Of a stretch of DNA of 64,000 nt, positions 25,071-35,236 are shown piece by piece. The stretch is from assembly GCA_946628045.1 (NCBI GenBank), contig CAMOVZ010000004.1:1-64000 (forward strand), written 5' to 3'. The notes under the pieces are model-generated. The model ran no database searches, was not told where the DNA came from, and saw only the letters and a list, made by a program, of their open reading frames with translations. A program made the position numbers and the translations under genes. Every line of letters begins with the position of its first letter. Position 1 is the stretch's first letter. This stretch comes from an uncultured Caryophanales bacterium. Its GTDB lineage: Bacteria; Bacillota_I; Bacilli_A; RF39; UBA660.

Positions 25071-26201
25071 ATGGTTAAGACAAAAGCTAAATTTAAGATT
25101 AAACCTGGTGTTTTGAAAATATTAAAAATATTAGGTGTAATACTTTGTTTATTGTTGGGTATATTTTTGTTTTATTTAAAGCAAATAAATGATTTAAATA
25201 AATTAGGTTATAGTAATAAAGCTAGTAATAATATTTTATTTTCTTTTAAAAAAGATTATGTTATGTCTATTGGAGAAAATAAGACTTTAAATAAAGCTTT
25301 TGAATCTGATGATTATATAGAAGATAATTTAGATAATTATCGTAGAGTAAAATATGTTAATCATAAAGATTTAATTAAAAATATAAATAAGGCTTTAAAA
25401 GTAGGTTATAAATATAATGAAATTAATATTATATTTAGTCATGGAGATAATGATAGTGTTAAGAGATTTTTAAAAAGAGAAAAAGTAAGGTATTTAGAAG
25501 AGTTTTTCTCTATAGATTATGCTAAGTTAGATAATTATGATAGATATTTAAAATATGAAGATGAAACTGGAGAAGATGAAGAAGAAACAGTATTATGTGT
25601 TAACTTAGATATGGATAAAGAAGACTATGAAGATGCTATATTAGTTGATAAGTTTTCTATTGATATGTTAGTTAATAAACATAGATATTTAAGTGAAAAG
25701 TTTGAACCTACTGATTTAATGACTATACCAAGTGAATATGCTGAGGAAAAAGGTATGAAAAGTAGTAGAATTGCATTTAATGCATTTAAGCAAATGAGTG
25801 ATGCTGCTAAAAAAGAAGGATATGGATTATTAATTAATTCTGCATATAGAAGTTATTCTGATCAGGTAGATATAGGTGAATATTATAAAAAATGGTATGG
25901 TCAAAGTTATGTTGATAAATATGTGGCTAAACCTGGATTTTCAGAACATCAAACTGGTCTTGCTTTTGATATAGCTAGTACTAGTGTTAATGTATTTGCT
26001 AATTCTAAAGAATATAAATGGATGCAAGATAATGCTTATAAATATGGATTTATTGAAAGATTTACAAAAAGATATGAGACAATCACTGGTTTTAGAATGG
26101 AACCATGGCATTATAGATATGTAGGTAGAGAAATTGCTAAATATATTCATGAAAATAATATTTCATTTGAAGAATATTATGCAGTATTTTTAGATAAATA
26201 G
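25071..26201 (+). CDS. VanY-type D-alanyl-D-alanine carboxypeptidase
   Basis: A 376-aa protein with one N-terminal membrane segment (about residues 17-35), a 170-residue extracellular region, then an M15B peptidase domain (about 215-370). Zinc ligands and catalytic residues are visible: SEHQTGLAFD (His293, Asp300) and EPWHYRYVG (His347). It trims the terminal D-Ala from stem peptides, setting cross-linking; VanY homologues can also lower vancomycin binding, but no van cluster is present. GAGGT precedes the ATG. The N-terminal extracellular part has acidic stretches (ETGEDEEET). Confidence 0.88.
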   Translation: MVKTKAKFKIKPGVLKILKILGVILCLLLGIFLFYLKQINDLNKLGYSNKASNNILFSFKKDYVMSIGENKTLNKAFESDDYIEDNLDNYRRVKYVNHKDLIKNINKALKVGYKYNEINIIFSHGDNDSVKRFLKREKVRYLEEFFSIDYAKLDNYDRYLKYEDETGEDEEETVLCVNLDMDKEDYEDAILVDKFSIDMLVNKHRYLSEKFEPTDLMTIPSEYAEEKGMKSSRIAFNAFKQMSDAAKKEGYGLLINSAYRSYSDQVDIGEYYKKWYGQSYVDKYVAKPGFSEHQTGLAFDIASTSVNVFANSKEYKWMQDNAYKYGFIERFTKRYETITGFRMEPWHYRYVGREIAKYIHENNISFEEYYAVFLDK

Positions 26202-26223
26202 GAAAGTAATTTCCTATTTTTTT
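26196..26223 (+). terminator. Intrinsic terminator
   Basis: AAATAGGAAA / TTTCCTATTT, loop GTAA, T run; overlaps the stop codon. Confidence 0.9.
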
Positions 26224-26282
26224 TCTTTAATTATTTCTATAATTATGATATTATGGTAATAGAGTATAAGAAGGTGTTTAGT

Positions 26283-28703
26283 ATGTATCCACTTGGAAAG
26301 CAATTTGAAGTAGATTATACAAAGGCTAAAAGTGATAGTAAAGCAATAATTCAAGGTTCTAACTATAGAATTTCTGTTATTACAGAACGAGTTGTTAGAC
26401 TTGAGTTTTCACCTAATGGCCAATTTAACGATAGACCAACTCAACTTATTAAAAAGAGAAATGTTGGGCTAGCGGATTTTTCTGTGCGTCAAGATGCTAC
26501 TATGTTAGAGATTACAACTAAATATTTTTCATTAGTATATATTAAAGGTCAACCTTTTGTAGGAACAAAAGTTGATCCTATGAAAAATTTAAAGATTACT
26601 CTTTTATCTCGAGAAAGAGATAGAGCAAAAGATTGGTTCTATGGACATCCCGAAGTTAGAAATATGCTTGGTAATATGGTTGGTGTTGATGTAGATATAC
26701 CTACTAATTTAAAGAAGGGATTATATTCATTAGATGGTTTTTCTTCTATAGATGATTCTAATAGTAAAATTATTATGGAGGATGGGACATTAGCTAATTC
26801 TATACCTAATCATTTAGATATCTATGTATTTATGTATGATAGAGACTTTAGACAAGCATTATTTGATTATTTTAAAATAACTGGTGCTCCAGCATTAATA
26901 CCAAGATATGCGTTAGGTAATTGGTGGAGTAGAAATAAAGTTTATGATGATGATAGTGTTCATGAGTTAATAAGAAACTTTGAAAGAAAGAAAATACCAA
27001 TTTCAGTATTGTTATTTGATCATGATTGGCATATAAGAAATACTTCAGAATTTAAAAATTTAAAAACAGGATTTACTTTTAATAATGAATTATTTAAAAA
27101 TCCTACAGAAACTATTAATGATTTACATAAAAGAGGTATTCGTGTAGGATTATGTGTTAATCCTCTTGATGGAATATATCCACATGAGCAATATTATCCT
27201 CAAGCTAGAGAATATCTACAAACTAAAGCTAATACAATTATTAGTTTTGATCCATTAAATCCAAAATTATTGGATGTATTATTTAAGATGTTTTTACATC
27301 CATTAGAGGCATTAGGAGTAGATTTCTTTTGGAATGATTCTAATGGTAATGGAGATATATCTAAATTATGGGCATTAGACCATTATATGTATTTAGATTC
27401 TGGTAGAAATAATAATAAGAGAGCTTTGATTCTTTCTCGTGGAGGAATAAGTGCTCCTCATAGATATCCAGTATTATATGGTGGATCTTCAGAAATTAGT
27501 TGGGCTAAATTAAAAGAATTACCATTTCTTTATTTAAATGCCGCTAATATTGGTGTTAGTTGGTGGAGTCATGATGTTGGTGGTAACCATGGTGGTATTG
27601 AAGATGGTGAATTATATCTTAGATATCTTCAATTATCTACATTTGGTCCAATATTGAGATTTCATGGCGCACGTGGTAAATATTATAAAAAAGAACCATG
27701 GTTATGGGATCCAAAAACTGAAAGTATTGCAACAGATTATTTAAGACTTCGTCATAGATTAATACCATATCTATATACAGAAGCTTATAATTATACAAAG
27801 AGTGGAACACCTTTAATTCAACCTTTCTATTATAATTATATGTGGGTTTATGATGACTCATTATATCGTAATCAATATTATTTAGGTTCACAACTTTTAG
27901 TATGTCCAATACTTGAAGCTAAAGATACTGTTATGAACCGTACTGTTCATAGATTCTTTGTACCTGATGGTACTTGGTATGATTTAGTTACTGGTAAGAA
28001 ATTTCCTGGTAATAAAAAATATGTATCATTCTTTAAAGAAGAAGATTATCCAGTATTTGCACATTCTGGATCAATTATTCCTTTCTCTAATAGAAGTGAT
28101 TATAATAATATAGGACTTCCAACAGATTTGGAAATTCAAATATTCCCGGGAGCAAGTAATACATATACTTTATATGAAGATGATGGAATAACTTCATTAT
28201 ATAAACAAGGCTATTTCTTAAAAACTTCAATAGATTATAACTATTTGAGAAATAACTATACTGTAATAATTAGATCTATTGATGGTAAAAGTGGAATTGC
28301 ACCTGAAAAGCGTAATTATAAAATGGTATTTAGAAATACTAAACAAGCAGAAAATGTTACAGTATATTTTAATGCTGATAAATTAGAGTCAGAAAACTAT
28401 GTAGATGGTAATGACTTTATAGTTGAAGTTAAGAATGTTCCAACTATAGGACAATTAACTATAAACTGTAAAGGTAAAGATATTGAAATAGATGCAGTAA
28501 GACTTATTAATGATGATATAGATAGTATATTGATGGATTTAAAGATTAATACTTATTTAAAGGAAGAGATAGCTTCTATAATATTTGGTGAATTACCAAT
28601 AAATAAAAAAAGAATTGAACTTCGTAAATTGAAGAAAAAGGGATTATCTAAAGAACATGTTAATTTATTCTTGAAATTATTAGAATATATTAATGAATTT
28701 TAG
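26283..28703 (+). CDS. Glycoside hydrolase family 31 enzyme
   Basis: An 806-aa cytoplasmic protein; ATG 26283 follows AAGGTG, whereas the upstream GTG has no RBS. An N-terminal beta sandwich (about 1-200) precedes the (beta/alpha)8 barrel. The nucleophile region FFWNDSNGNGD gives Asp352, and SWWSHDVGGNHGG plus RFHGARG are family blocks. The usual acid/base motif G-D-x(3)-S-x-W appears as GSSEISW (401-407), with Ser in place of Asp. After the C-terminal beta domains there is an extra helical tail (about 740-806). GH31 enzymes are mostly alpha-glucosidases or alpha-xylosidases; the altered site leaves the activity open. Confidence 0.85.
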   Translation: MYPLGKQFEVDYTKAKSDSKAIIQGSNYRISVITERVVRLEFSPNGQFNDRPTQLIKKRNVGLADFSVRQDATMLEITTKYFSLVYIKGQPFVGTKVDPMKNLKITLLSRERDRAKDWFYGHPEVRNMLGNMVGVDVDIPTNLKKGLYSLDGFSSIDDSNSKIIMEDGTLANSIPNHLDIYVFMYDRDFRQALFDYFKITGAPALIPRYALGNWWSRNKVYDDDSVHELIRNFERKKIPISVLLFDHDWHIRNTSEFKNLKTGFTFNNELFKNPTETINDLHKRGIRVGLCVNPLDGIYPHEQYYPQAREYLQTKANTIISFDPLNPKLLDVLFKMFLHPLEALGVDFFWNDSNGNGDISKLWALDHYMYLDSGRNNNKRALILSRGGISAPHRYPVLYGGSSEISWAKLKELPFLYLNAANIGVSWWSHDVGGNHGGIEDGELYLRYLQLSTFGPILRFHGARGKYYKKEPWLWDPKTESIATDYLRLRHRLIPYLYTEAYNYTKSGTPLIQPFYYNYMWVYDDSLYRNQYYLGSQLLVCPILEAKDTVMNRTVHRFFVPDGTWYDLVTGKKFPGNKKYVSFFKEEDYPVFAHSGSIIPFSNRSDYNNIGLPTDLEIQIFPGASNTYTLYEDDGITSLYKQGYFLKTSIDYNYLRNNYTVIIRSIDGKSGIAPEKRNYKMVFRNTKQAENVTVYFNADKLESENYVDGNDFIVEVKNVPTIGQLTINCKGKDIEIDAVRLINDDIDSILMDLKINTYLKEEIASIIFGELPINKKRIELRKLKKKGLSKEHVNLFLKLLEYINEF

Positions 28704-28712
28704 GAGGTTTAT

Positions 28713-29456
28713 ATGGAAGATATACGTATAAAACGATTAGAAGAATTAAAAAATGCTATGTTAATGAATAATTTATCTGAGGCTAATTTAGATAATTTAT
28801 TTGAATTATATGACTCTATGTTATATAAAACATTTTCTGGTGAATTTAATGATATATTCTTATCAGAGTATTTGGATGATTCTAATAGAAATGAAGTATT
28901 AGAGTTAGCTTCTAAATATAATTCATCATGCTTTTATCTAGGAGAGTTTGAAAATTGGATAGATTCTATAGAAGGAGTATCTTTATCTGATTTAGATTTA
29001 GTTTCTGTTAAGTTATTAGATAACTATGATTATTTGATTAGATTAGCTAAAAATGGTGGAGTGGATACTTTGAAATTTTTAGCTAAGTTTGAAGGTAGTC
29101 CTATGTTTAAAAGAGGTGCAATTATAGCACTTTTAAGAAATAGTTTTTATAATGATGATGTGCTTGAAGAAGTATTAATAGAAATGGGTAAACCAGAAGG
29201 TAATTATAAAGATTTTAATGATAAACAAAAGATAGTTTTATGTAATTATCCTGAAGGGGTATTATATGAAGTTAATGATAATAAAGAAGTTAACATTATA
29301 TCTAGTAATAATTTAAAAAAATCTATTATTAAATCTTATTTAGGAACAGAAGAAGATTATGATATTAGTACTATTGATTTATCAGTTTTTGAACAAATAG
29401 TAGCAAGTATTTATACTGATTATTATGAAAATAATTATGAAAAATATAAAAAATGA
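28713..29456 (+). CDS. Unknown soluble helical protein downstream of GH31
   Basis: A 247-aa acidic protein, mostly predicted helix, with no signal peptide or membrane segment. It starts 9 bp after the GH31 gene with its own AGGAGG, so it is co-transcribed. Features are the repeated Leu/Asp pattern SLSDLDLVSVKLLDNYDYLIRLAKNGG and a C-terminal DLSVFEQIVASIYTDYY. I recognise no family; a role linked to GH31 is only positional. Confidence 0.5.
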   Translation: MEDIRIKRLEELKNAMLMNNLSEANLDNLFELYDSMLYKTFSGEFNDIFLSEYLDDSNRNEVLELASKYNSSCFYLGEFENWIDSIEGVSLSDLDLVSVKLLDNYDYLIRLAKNGGVDTLKFLAKFEGSPMFKRGAIIALLRNSFYNDDVLEEVLIEMGKPEGNYKDFNDKQKIVLCNYPEGVLYEVNDNKEVNIISSNNLKKSIIKSYLGTEEDYDISTIDLSVFEQIVASIYTDYYENNYEKYKK

Positions 29457-29463
29457 TAAATAC

Positions 29464-29491
29464 TTGAAATATTTTTAAATTGTATTATAAT
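29464..29491 (+). promoter_or_regulatory. Promoter of the leuS T-box leader
   Basis: TTGAAA, 16-nt spacer, TATAAT. Confidence 0.7.
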
Positions 29492-29497
29492 ATACAT

Positions 29498-29690
29498 ATA
29501 TTTTGTGATGAAAAAGAAGTAGTAATAAATAAATTATTTTTAGAGAGTCTATGGTTGGTGAAAATAGATATTAATTATTTATGAACTTGTCTTTGGAGCA
29601 ATTGGGTAATTCCGTTATAGATTTTTAAGTTATAAATTAAGGTGGTACCGCGATTAATTCGCCCTTTAGGTAGCATCTTTTTATTTTGGA
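29498..29690 (+). promoter_or_regulatory. Leu T-box riboswitch
   Basis: The leader has the Stem I parts GAAGTAGTA and GGTTGGTGAAAA, a specifier region GAACTTGTCTTTGGAG and the T-box AAGGTGGTACCGCG (29639-29652). Depending on register the specifier is CTT (29586-29588) or TTG (29587-29589); both read Leu. Uncharged tRNA-Leu would favour the antiterminator and expression of the two genes downstream. Confidence 0.9.
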
Positions 29691-29696
29691 GGTATT

Positions 29697-30080
29697 ATGA
29701 GTAAGGTTATACAAGAATTAATATTATTTTTACTATCATTTATATTTGTATTTTTACTCTATCAATTAATTATAGTTAGAAGGGCTAAGAGTAAAAAGAA
29801 AAAGAAAGAACCATTTGAGGTTACTTATTTAGTTGGTAAATATAATTTAGATTTAAAGAAAGTTAATTATAATAAATTACTTAGAATAATATCTTTAGTA
29901 TCATCTTTAGATATAGCATTAGTTGTTACATTGATATTATTATTTGATAATTTTTTAGTAGAAATTATAGTAGGATTTATTGCTACATTGGTAACTATAA
30001 TTACAAGTTATCATTTAGTTTATTTAGGTTATAAAAGGAAAGGAATGATTAAAAATGAATCAAAAAGAAATAGAAAGTAA
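29697..30080 (+). CDS. Small membrane protein between T-box and leuS
   Basis: A 127-aa protein with three membrane segments (about residues 6-27, 66-82, 86-108), a basic loop KSKKKKKEPF after the first, and a basic C-terminus. Its 3' end overlaps leuS by 26 bp, so both are translated from the same T-box-controlled mRNA. No family is recognised. Being under leucine-tRNA control, a role in membrane or transport linked to translation or amino acid supply is possible but unproven. Confidence 0.6.
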   Translation: MSKVIQELILFLLSFIFVFLLYQLIIVRRAKSKKKKKEPFEVTYLVGKYNLDLKKVNYNKLLRIISLVSSLDIALVVTLILLFDNFLVEIIVGFIATLVTIITSYHLVYLGYKRKGMIKNESKRNRK

Positions 30081-32463
30081 ATGGCAAAAGTATTGGGATG
30101 AACATAAATCATTTAAAGCAGAAAATGGGGGAGATAAGAAACCTTATTATATATTGGTAGAGTTTCCATATCCAAGTGGTGCAGGACTTCATGTAGGTCA
30201 TGTTAGAAGTTATACAGCACAAGATGCTTTAGCTAGAATGATGAGAATGCAAGGATATAATGTTTTATATCCAATGGGTTGGGATGCTTTTGGTGCCCCA
30301 GCTGAGCAATATGCGATAAAGAATCATATTCATCCAAGAGAAGCAGTTAAAGAAAATATAGCTACATTTAAAGGGCAAATGAAATCAATAGGATTTTCAT
30401 TTGATTGGGATAGAGAATTTTCAACTACTGATCCTGAGTATTACAAATGGACTCAATGGCAATTCTTACAATTCTTTAAACATGGTATGGCTTATAAGGA
30501 TACTATTCCAGTTAACTGGTGTCCTACTTGTAAGAGTGTTTTAAGTAATGAAGATGCTGCTGGTGGAGTATGTGAAAGATGTGGTAGTCCAGTAGAACAA
30601 AAAGAAAAAAGTCAATGGATGCTTAGAATGAGTGATTATTCTGAGGATTTATTAAAGGGATTAGATGATACTAACTTTGCTGATAGAGTTAAATTAGGTC
30701 AAATAAATTGGATTGGTAAATCTACAGGTGTTGAAGTAGATGTTGATATAGTTGGTGGAGGTAAATTTAGTATATTTACTACATGTCCTGAAACTATCTA
30801 TGGTATTACATTCTTTGTTATAGCACCTGATGGTAAATTAATTAAGGAATTAATGCCTAGAGTAGAAAATGTTGATGAAGTTAATGCTTATATTAAAGAA
30901 ACTTCTATGAAATCAGCAATGGATAGAACTGAACTTAATAAAGGCAAAACAGGAGTAGAAGTTAAAGGTATTAAAGCTATTAACCCAGTTAATGGTAAAG
31001 AAGTTCCTATATTCTTAGGAGACTTTGTATTAGGTGATTATGGTACTGGTGCTGTTATGGCAGTTCCAAGTCATGATCAAAGAGACTTTGAATATGCAAA
31101 AGAACATAATCTTGAAATAATTCAAGTAATTGATTGTGGAGATATAAGTGAACATGCTATTGAAAAGACTGAATATATGGGTCATGACTATAAGATGATT
31201 AATTCAGAAGAGTTCAATGGTATGACAGTAGATGTTGCTCGTGAAAAGATATCTGATATGTTAGTAGAAAAAGGATATGGTAGACGAGTTAATAATTATA
31301 AAATGAGAGATTGGATATTCTCTAGACAAAGATTCTGGGGAGAACCAATTCCAATGATTAATTGTCCTAAGTGTGGATGGGTTCCAATGAATGAAGAAGA
31401 CTTGCCATTATTATTACCAGATGTTGCAGAATACGAACCTACTGAAGATGGTGAAAGTCCACTTGCTAACATCACTGATTGGGTTAATTGTAAATGTCCT
31501 AAATGTGGTGGAGATGCGAAACGTGAGACAGATACTATGCCTAACTGGGCAGGTTCATCTTGGTATTTCTTAAGATTTATGGATCCTCATAATGATAAAG
31601 AGTTTGCTTCAATGGATGCAATGAAATACTGGAATAGAGTAGATTGGTATAATGGTGGTATGGAACATACTGCAAGACACTTACTTTATGCAAGATTCTG
31701 GGTACAATTTTTATATAATATAGGTCTTGTTCCACATAAAGAAATGATTTGGACAAGAGTAAGTCATGGTATGGTACTTGGTAGTGATAATGTTAAAATG
31801 TCTAAATCAAAAGGAAATGTAATTAATCCTGATGACATAGTTAATGAATTTGGTGCTGATACACTTCGTACTTATGAAATGTTTATGGGAGATTATCAAA
31901 TGGATGCTCCATGGAGTACTGATTCATTAAAAGGTTGTAAGAGATTTTTGGATAAAGTAGCTAGATTAATAGATAAAGTTAATGAAAAGCCTGGCTTTAC
32001 TGAAAGTTTAGAAGTTCTTCAAAATAAAACAATTAAAAAGATTGAGTATGATTTAACTCATATGGGTTATAATACTGCAATATCTAGTTTAATGATTTTA
32101 ACTAATGCATATGATGACTTAGAATCTATTACTAAAGATGATTATCATTTGTTACTTCAATTATTAAATCCAATTGCTCCTCATATAACTGAAGAGTTAA
32201 ATGAACAAATTGGATATAAACCAATATGTGAATCTGAATGGCCTAAATATGATGAAGAAAAGACAATTGAATCTGTTAAAGAAATAGCTGTTCAAGTTAA
32301 TGGAAAAGTACGTGGTACTATTGAAGTACACGTAGAAGATGATGATAATTCTATTAAAGAAAAAGCTATGGAAAATGATAATGTTAAGAAACATATTGAA
32401 GGACATGAAATAGTTAAAGTAATAGTAATTAAAGGAAAAATAGTAAATATTGTTATAAAATAA
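30055..32463 (+). CDS. leuS: Leucyl-tRNA synthetase
   Basis: An 802-aa class I synthetase, normal bacterial size. It has HVGH (46-49) for HIGH and KMSKS at 581-585, two zinc-type Cys sets (CPTCKS...CERCGS near residues 161-180 and CPKCGW...CKCPKCGG near 440-490), and the CP1 editing domain between (about 225-415, with GTGAVMAVPSHDQRD). It charges tRNA-Leu. It is controlled by the T-box leader and follows a small membrane protein gene it overlaps. Confidence 0.97.
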   Translation: MNQKEIESKWQKYWDEHKSFKAENGGDKKPYYILVEFPYPSGAGLHVGHVRSYTAQDALARMMRMQGYNVLYPMGWDAFGAPAEQYAIKNHIHPREAVKENIATFKGQMKSIGFSFDWDREFSTTDPEYYKWTQWQFLQFFKHGMAYKDTIPVNWCPTCKSVLSNEDAAGGVCERCGSPVEQKEKSQWMLRMSDYSEDLLKGLDDTNFADRVKLGQINWIGKSTGVEVDVDIVGGGKFSIFTTCPETIYGITFFVIAPDGKLIKELMPRVENVDEVNAYIKETSMKSAMDRTELNKGKTGVEVKGIKAINPVNGKEVPIFLGDFVLGDYGTGAVMAVPSHDQRDFEYAKEHNLEIIQVIDCGDISEHAIEKTEYMGHDYKMINSEEFNGMTVDVAREKISDMLVEKGYGRRVNNYKMRDWIFSRQRFWGEPIPMINCPKCGWVPMNEEDLPLLLPDVAEYEPTEDGESPLANITDWVNCKCPKCGGDAKRETDTMPNWAGSSWYFLRFMDPHNDKEFASMDAMKYWNRVDWYNGGMEHTARHLLYARFWVQFLYNIGLVPHKEMIWTRVSHGMVLGSDNVKMSKSKGNVINPDDIVNEFGADTLRTYEMFMGDYQMDAPWSTDSLKGCKRFLDKVARLIDKVNEKPGFTESLEVLQNKTIKKIEYDLTHMGYNTAISSLMILTNAYDDLESITKDDYHLLLQLLNPIAPHITEELNEQIGYKPICESEWPKYDEEKTIESVKEIAVQVNGKVRGTIEVHVEDDDNSIKEKAMENDNVKKHIEGHEIVKVIVIKGKIVNIVIK

Positions 32464-32485
32464 GGGGATTTTCTCCTTATTTTTT
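32457..32485 (+). terminator. Intrinsic terminator of leuS
   Basis: AATAAGGGGA / TCTCCTTATT with one G-U pair; overlaps the stop; T run runs into the next promoter. Confidence 0.85.
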
Positions 32486-32512
32486 GACTTTTAAGCGTGT
32501 TTGTGTTATAAT
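32484..32512 (+). promoter_or_regulatory. Strong promoter of the 880-aa protein
   Basis: TTGACT, 17 nt, TATAAT, and the extended TG as well (TGTTATAAT at 32504-32512). The -35 begins in the T run of the leuS terminator. Confidence 0.85.
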
Positions 32513-32540
32513 ATAGCGCAATTAAAGGGGTGTGACTATC

Positions 32541-35183
32541 ATGAGTAATATTAATGATGAATTTAATAATATAGTACTTGAAGCTGACAATGTCAGTGAT
32601 TTTGATAGTGACAATGAAATAGAATTTGTAATGGCTGAGAAAGCTAGACGTGCATTTGCTAGTATTACTTCATTTTTAATAGATAGTAGAAATGATATAA
32701 GTGATAAAGATAAGAAGACTTTACAAGAATTATTAAGATCACCTTCTATACTTTCAATTAAGTCATATAAAGCTTATTTACGTTACAAAGCAGAGATAGC
32801 TTGGGAAAATTATCAAAATGCTAATTTAGATTCATACCAAAACTTATCATATAAGATAATGGATTATTTGAAATATTATACAGCTGAAGAAGCTATTAAA
32901 ATATTTAGTGAAGATTTAAAAGAAGTATCTGTGATAACAAAGAAAGATATCAATTATATTAAATCTTTAATTATTAAATATAAAAAAGCTTATTTAAAAG
33001 ATGATATTATTGCTTTATCTGAGGCTTCTAGTAATATTAAATCTTTAGTAAAAGAATATAATGGTAAAGCTAAAGAGTATTATATAAAAACATATATAGA
33101 AGCTAATATAGATGATATTAAAAAGTATTTTACTTGTACTCAAAAGAATAGTCGTATTGCAGATAATGAAACAGAAGAAATATTAGATATGTTAATAGAA
33201 AACTCTAAGATAAGAAATGGTATTAGAACTTTAGTATATAAAGAATTTGGAGTTTTATTAGAAACAGAAGAAATAGAAGAATTAATAAGTAATGTTATTT
33301 ATAATAATGAAGTAGATAATTATAAAAAATTAAAAATATCTACAGGTTATGATATGAGTTTATTAGCTGCAACTAGATCTTTTAATAGATTAAATGCAAA
33401 CTTTTTAGATGAATTCAATAAACATTTTACTGTTGAACAAATAGATTTATTAAATCAATTCTTACATGAGGAAGATAAAAATAAATTAAAGGAATTATAT
33501 TTTGAATTTAGTAATAGTGATTTAAGATTACTTCATACTATAAAACCAATATTTAGAGAAGCTAACGCAGTATTAGTTATAGATGATAATAAATTTAAAT
33601 TTAATTCAGATAAAGCATTAGATTTTTTAGAAGAAAGAGAATATAAAAGTATTTATAAAGAAAATGAAAAATATCAAAAATTGCATAATACAATATATAA
33701 ATATTTCTATGCGAGTGCTCAATATCTAGATAAGATAGAAGAAGATAATTTAGATGGATCAGTATTATTTACTGATGATAACTATGAATTGATTAATTAT
33801 AGTTATTTAACTAATTTTGAGGTATATGAAAAATTTATTAAGAGTATTAATACAGATGCTATTAGTAATTTAACTTTTGATGATAATAGTTTAATTAAAC
33901 TTAAAAAATTATTAATAGATGAAGGATTAATAGCTTGCTTTATATGTGGTGGAGAAGATATTAGTTTATTATCTGATATAGTTAATAATTATCAAAATAT
34001 ATTTAAAGGTAATTTATTAGATGATTGTACTATTAATAGATTATCTTGTATTATTAAGAAAGCTGAATTAGGTAGATATTTAGATGATTTTACTTTGGCT
34101 TTAATTGGAGAAGAAGTAGCTGAAAAAATAGTTTATAACTTTCAATTTTTACAAGGTAAAAATACATCGGAATCAATATTATTAAGACTTAAAAAAGCGG
34201 ATGATTTAATGGTAAGAGCAGAACTTGTTAATAAGAGTGCTATTCCTTATTTTGAACCTATTACTTATGATAATATTACATTAAATAGATATAATAATAA
34301 TGATTCTAAAGTATTAACATCTGGAATAGATTCAAATACATGTTTTAAAATATGTGCTAATGATAATGATTATTTATTCTATTCATTACTTAATAAAAAT
34401 GGTATGGTTGTATACTTTAATGAAAATGGTAAAATGTGTGGTAGATTTACTGCTCATACTAGAAATAACTGTTTATTAATTAATGGTTTAAGAAGTATTG
34501 AATGTGATTATGGAATTAATTCCTTGGAACAAAGACAAAGAGAAGATAAGATAGTTGAATTAGTTAAAATATTTGGTAATAAAATAATTGAACTTACTAC
34601 TGATAGTAATTGTCCAATAGACTTTGTAGTAGTAAATAAATCTGGAATTTTAGAGTCAAGCAGATATGATAATAATTTTGAAATGGTTGACGAACAATTA
34701 TTTTCACAATTTGTAGATACATATAATGATGATTTTGAAGAATTTAGACATTTATATGATGGAAAAGAGCAATTATTACAAGAAGTTCCATATTATAGGC
34801 CGGGATGTAAACAACCATTTACTACAGATTTTGGTCATTATCCATTATTAATGATTACTAAACGTGAAGGTAAAAATTTAAATAGAATGTGGGATATCTC
34901 TACAGCTACACCTGATGCAGTATATGAGAGAAAGCCTAGAAAGACTATATGTGGTAAGAATAGAAGACTTACACAAGATGAATTAGTTAGAGTAAGAAAA
35001 ATTCATGCATTAGATTATTATTATAGTGGAGGAGATCCTAAAGATTATATAATTCCATCTTACTTTAAATTTGCTTTTGAATATATTGAAATTAAAGAAG
35101 ATGAATATACATTAGTAACTAGTGAACATATATTTACTTGTAAGTATAGTGAACATAGTAATAATTATCAGTATAAAAAATAG
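32541..35183 (+). CDS. Large orphan protein, unknown function
   Basis: An 880-aa soluble protein, mostly predicted helix, with an acidic N-terminus (DNVSDFDSDNEIEF). ATG 32541 follows GGGGTG by 8 nt. The first two thirds are Asn/Asp/Lys-rich helices; from about residue 589 the character changes to a compact, Cys-containing domain (SKVLTSGIDSNTCFKICAND, then NGKMCGRFTAHTRNNC and FVVVNKSGILESS), which looks like an enzyme or binding domain but matches no family I know. The C-terminus has KPRKTICGKNRRLTQDE. It has a near-consensus promoter of its own, so it is probably well expressed. No homologue or role can be named. Confidence 0.55.
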   Translation: MSNINDEFNNIVLEADNVSDFDSDNEIEFVMAEKARRAFASITSFLIDSRNDISDKDKKTLQELLRSPSILSIKSYKAYLRYKAEIAWENYQNANLDSYQNLSYKIMDYLKYYTAEEAIKIFSEDLKEVSVITKKDINYIKSLIIKYKKAYLKDDIIALSEASSNIKSLVKEYNGKAKEYYIKTYIEANIDDIKKYFTCTQKNSRIADNETEEILDMLIENSKIRNGIRTLVYKEFGVLLETEEIEELISNVIYNNEVDNYKKLKISTGYDMSLLAATRSFNRLNANFLDEFNKHFTVEQIDLLNQFLHEEDKNKLKELYFEFSNSDLRLLHTIKPIFREANAVLVIDDNKFKFNSDKALDFLEEREYKSIYKENEKYQKLHNTIYKYFYASAQYLDKIEEDNLDGSVLFTDDNYELINYSYLTNFEVYEKFIKSINTDAISNLTFDDNSLIKLKKLLIDEGLIACFICGGEDISLLSDIVNNYQNIFKGNLLDDCTINRLSCIIKKAELGRYLDDFTLALIGEEVAEKIVYNFQFLQGKNTSESILLRLKKADDLMVRAELVNKSAIPYFEPITYDNITLNRYNNNDSKVLTSGIDSNTCFKICANDNDYLFYSLLNKNGMVVYFNENGKMCGRFTAHTRNNCLLINGLRSIECDYGINSLEQRQREDKIVELVKIFGNKIIELTTDSNCPIDFVVVNKSGILESSRYDNNFEMVDEQLFSQFVDTYNDDFEEFRHLYDGKEQLLQEVPYYRPGCKQPFTTDFGHYPLLMITKREGKNLNRMWDISTATPDAVYERKPRKTICGKNRRLTQDELVRVRKIHALDYYYSGGDPKDYIIPSYFKFAFEYIEIKEDEYTLVTSEHIFTCKYSEHSNNYQYKK

Positions 35184-35236
35184 TTTTTTCAACAATTTTT
35201 GTGGATAAAAATATTTATACTTTTATTGGTGATAAT

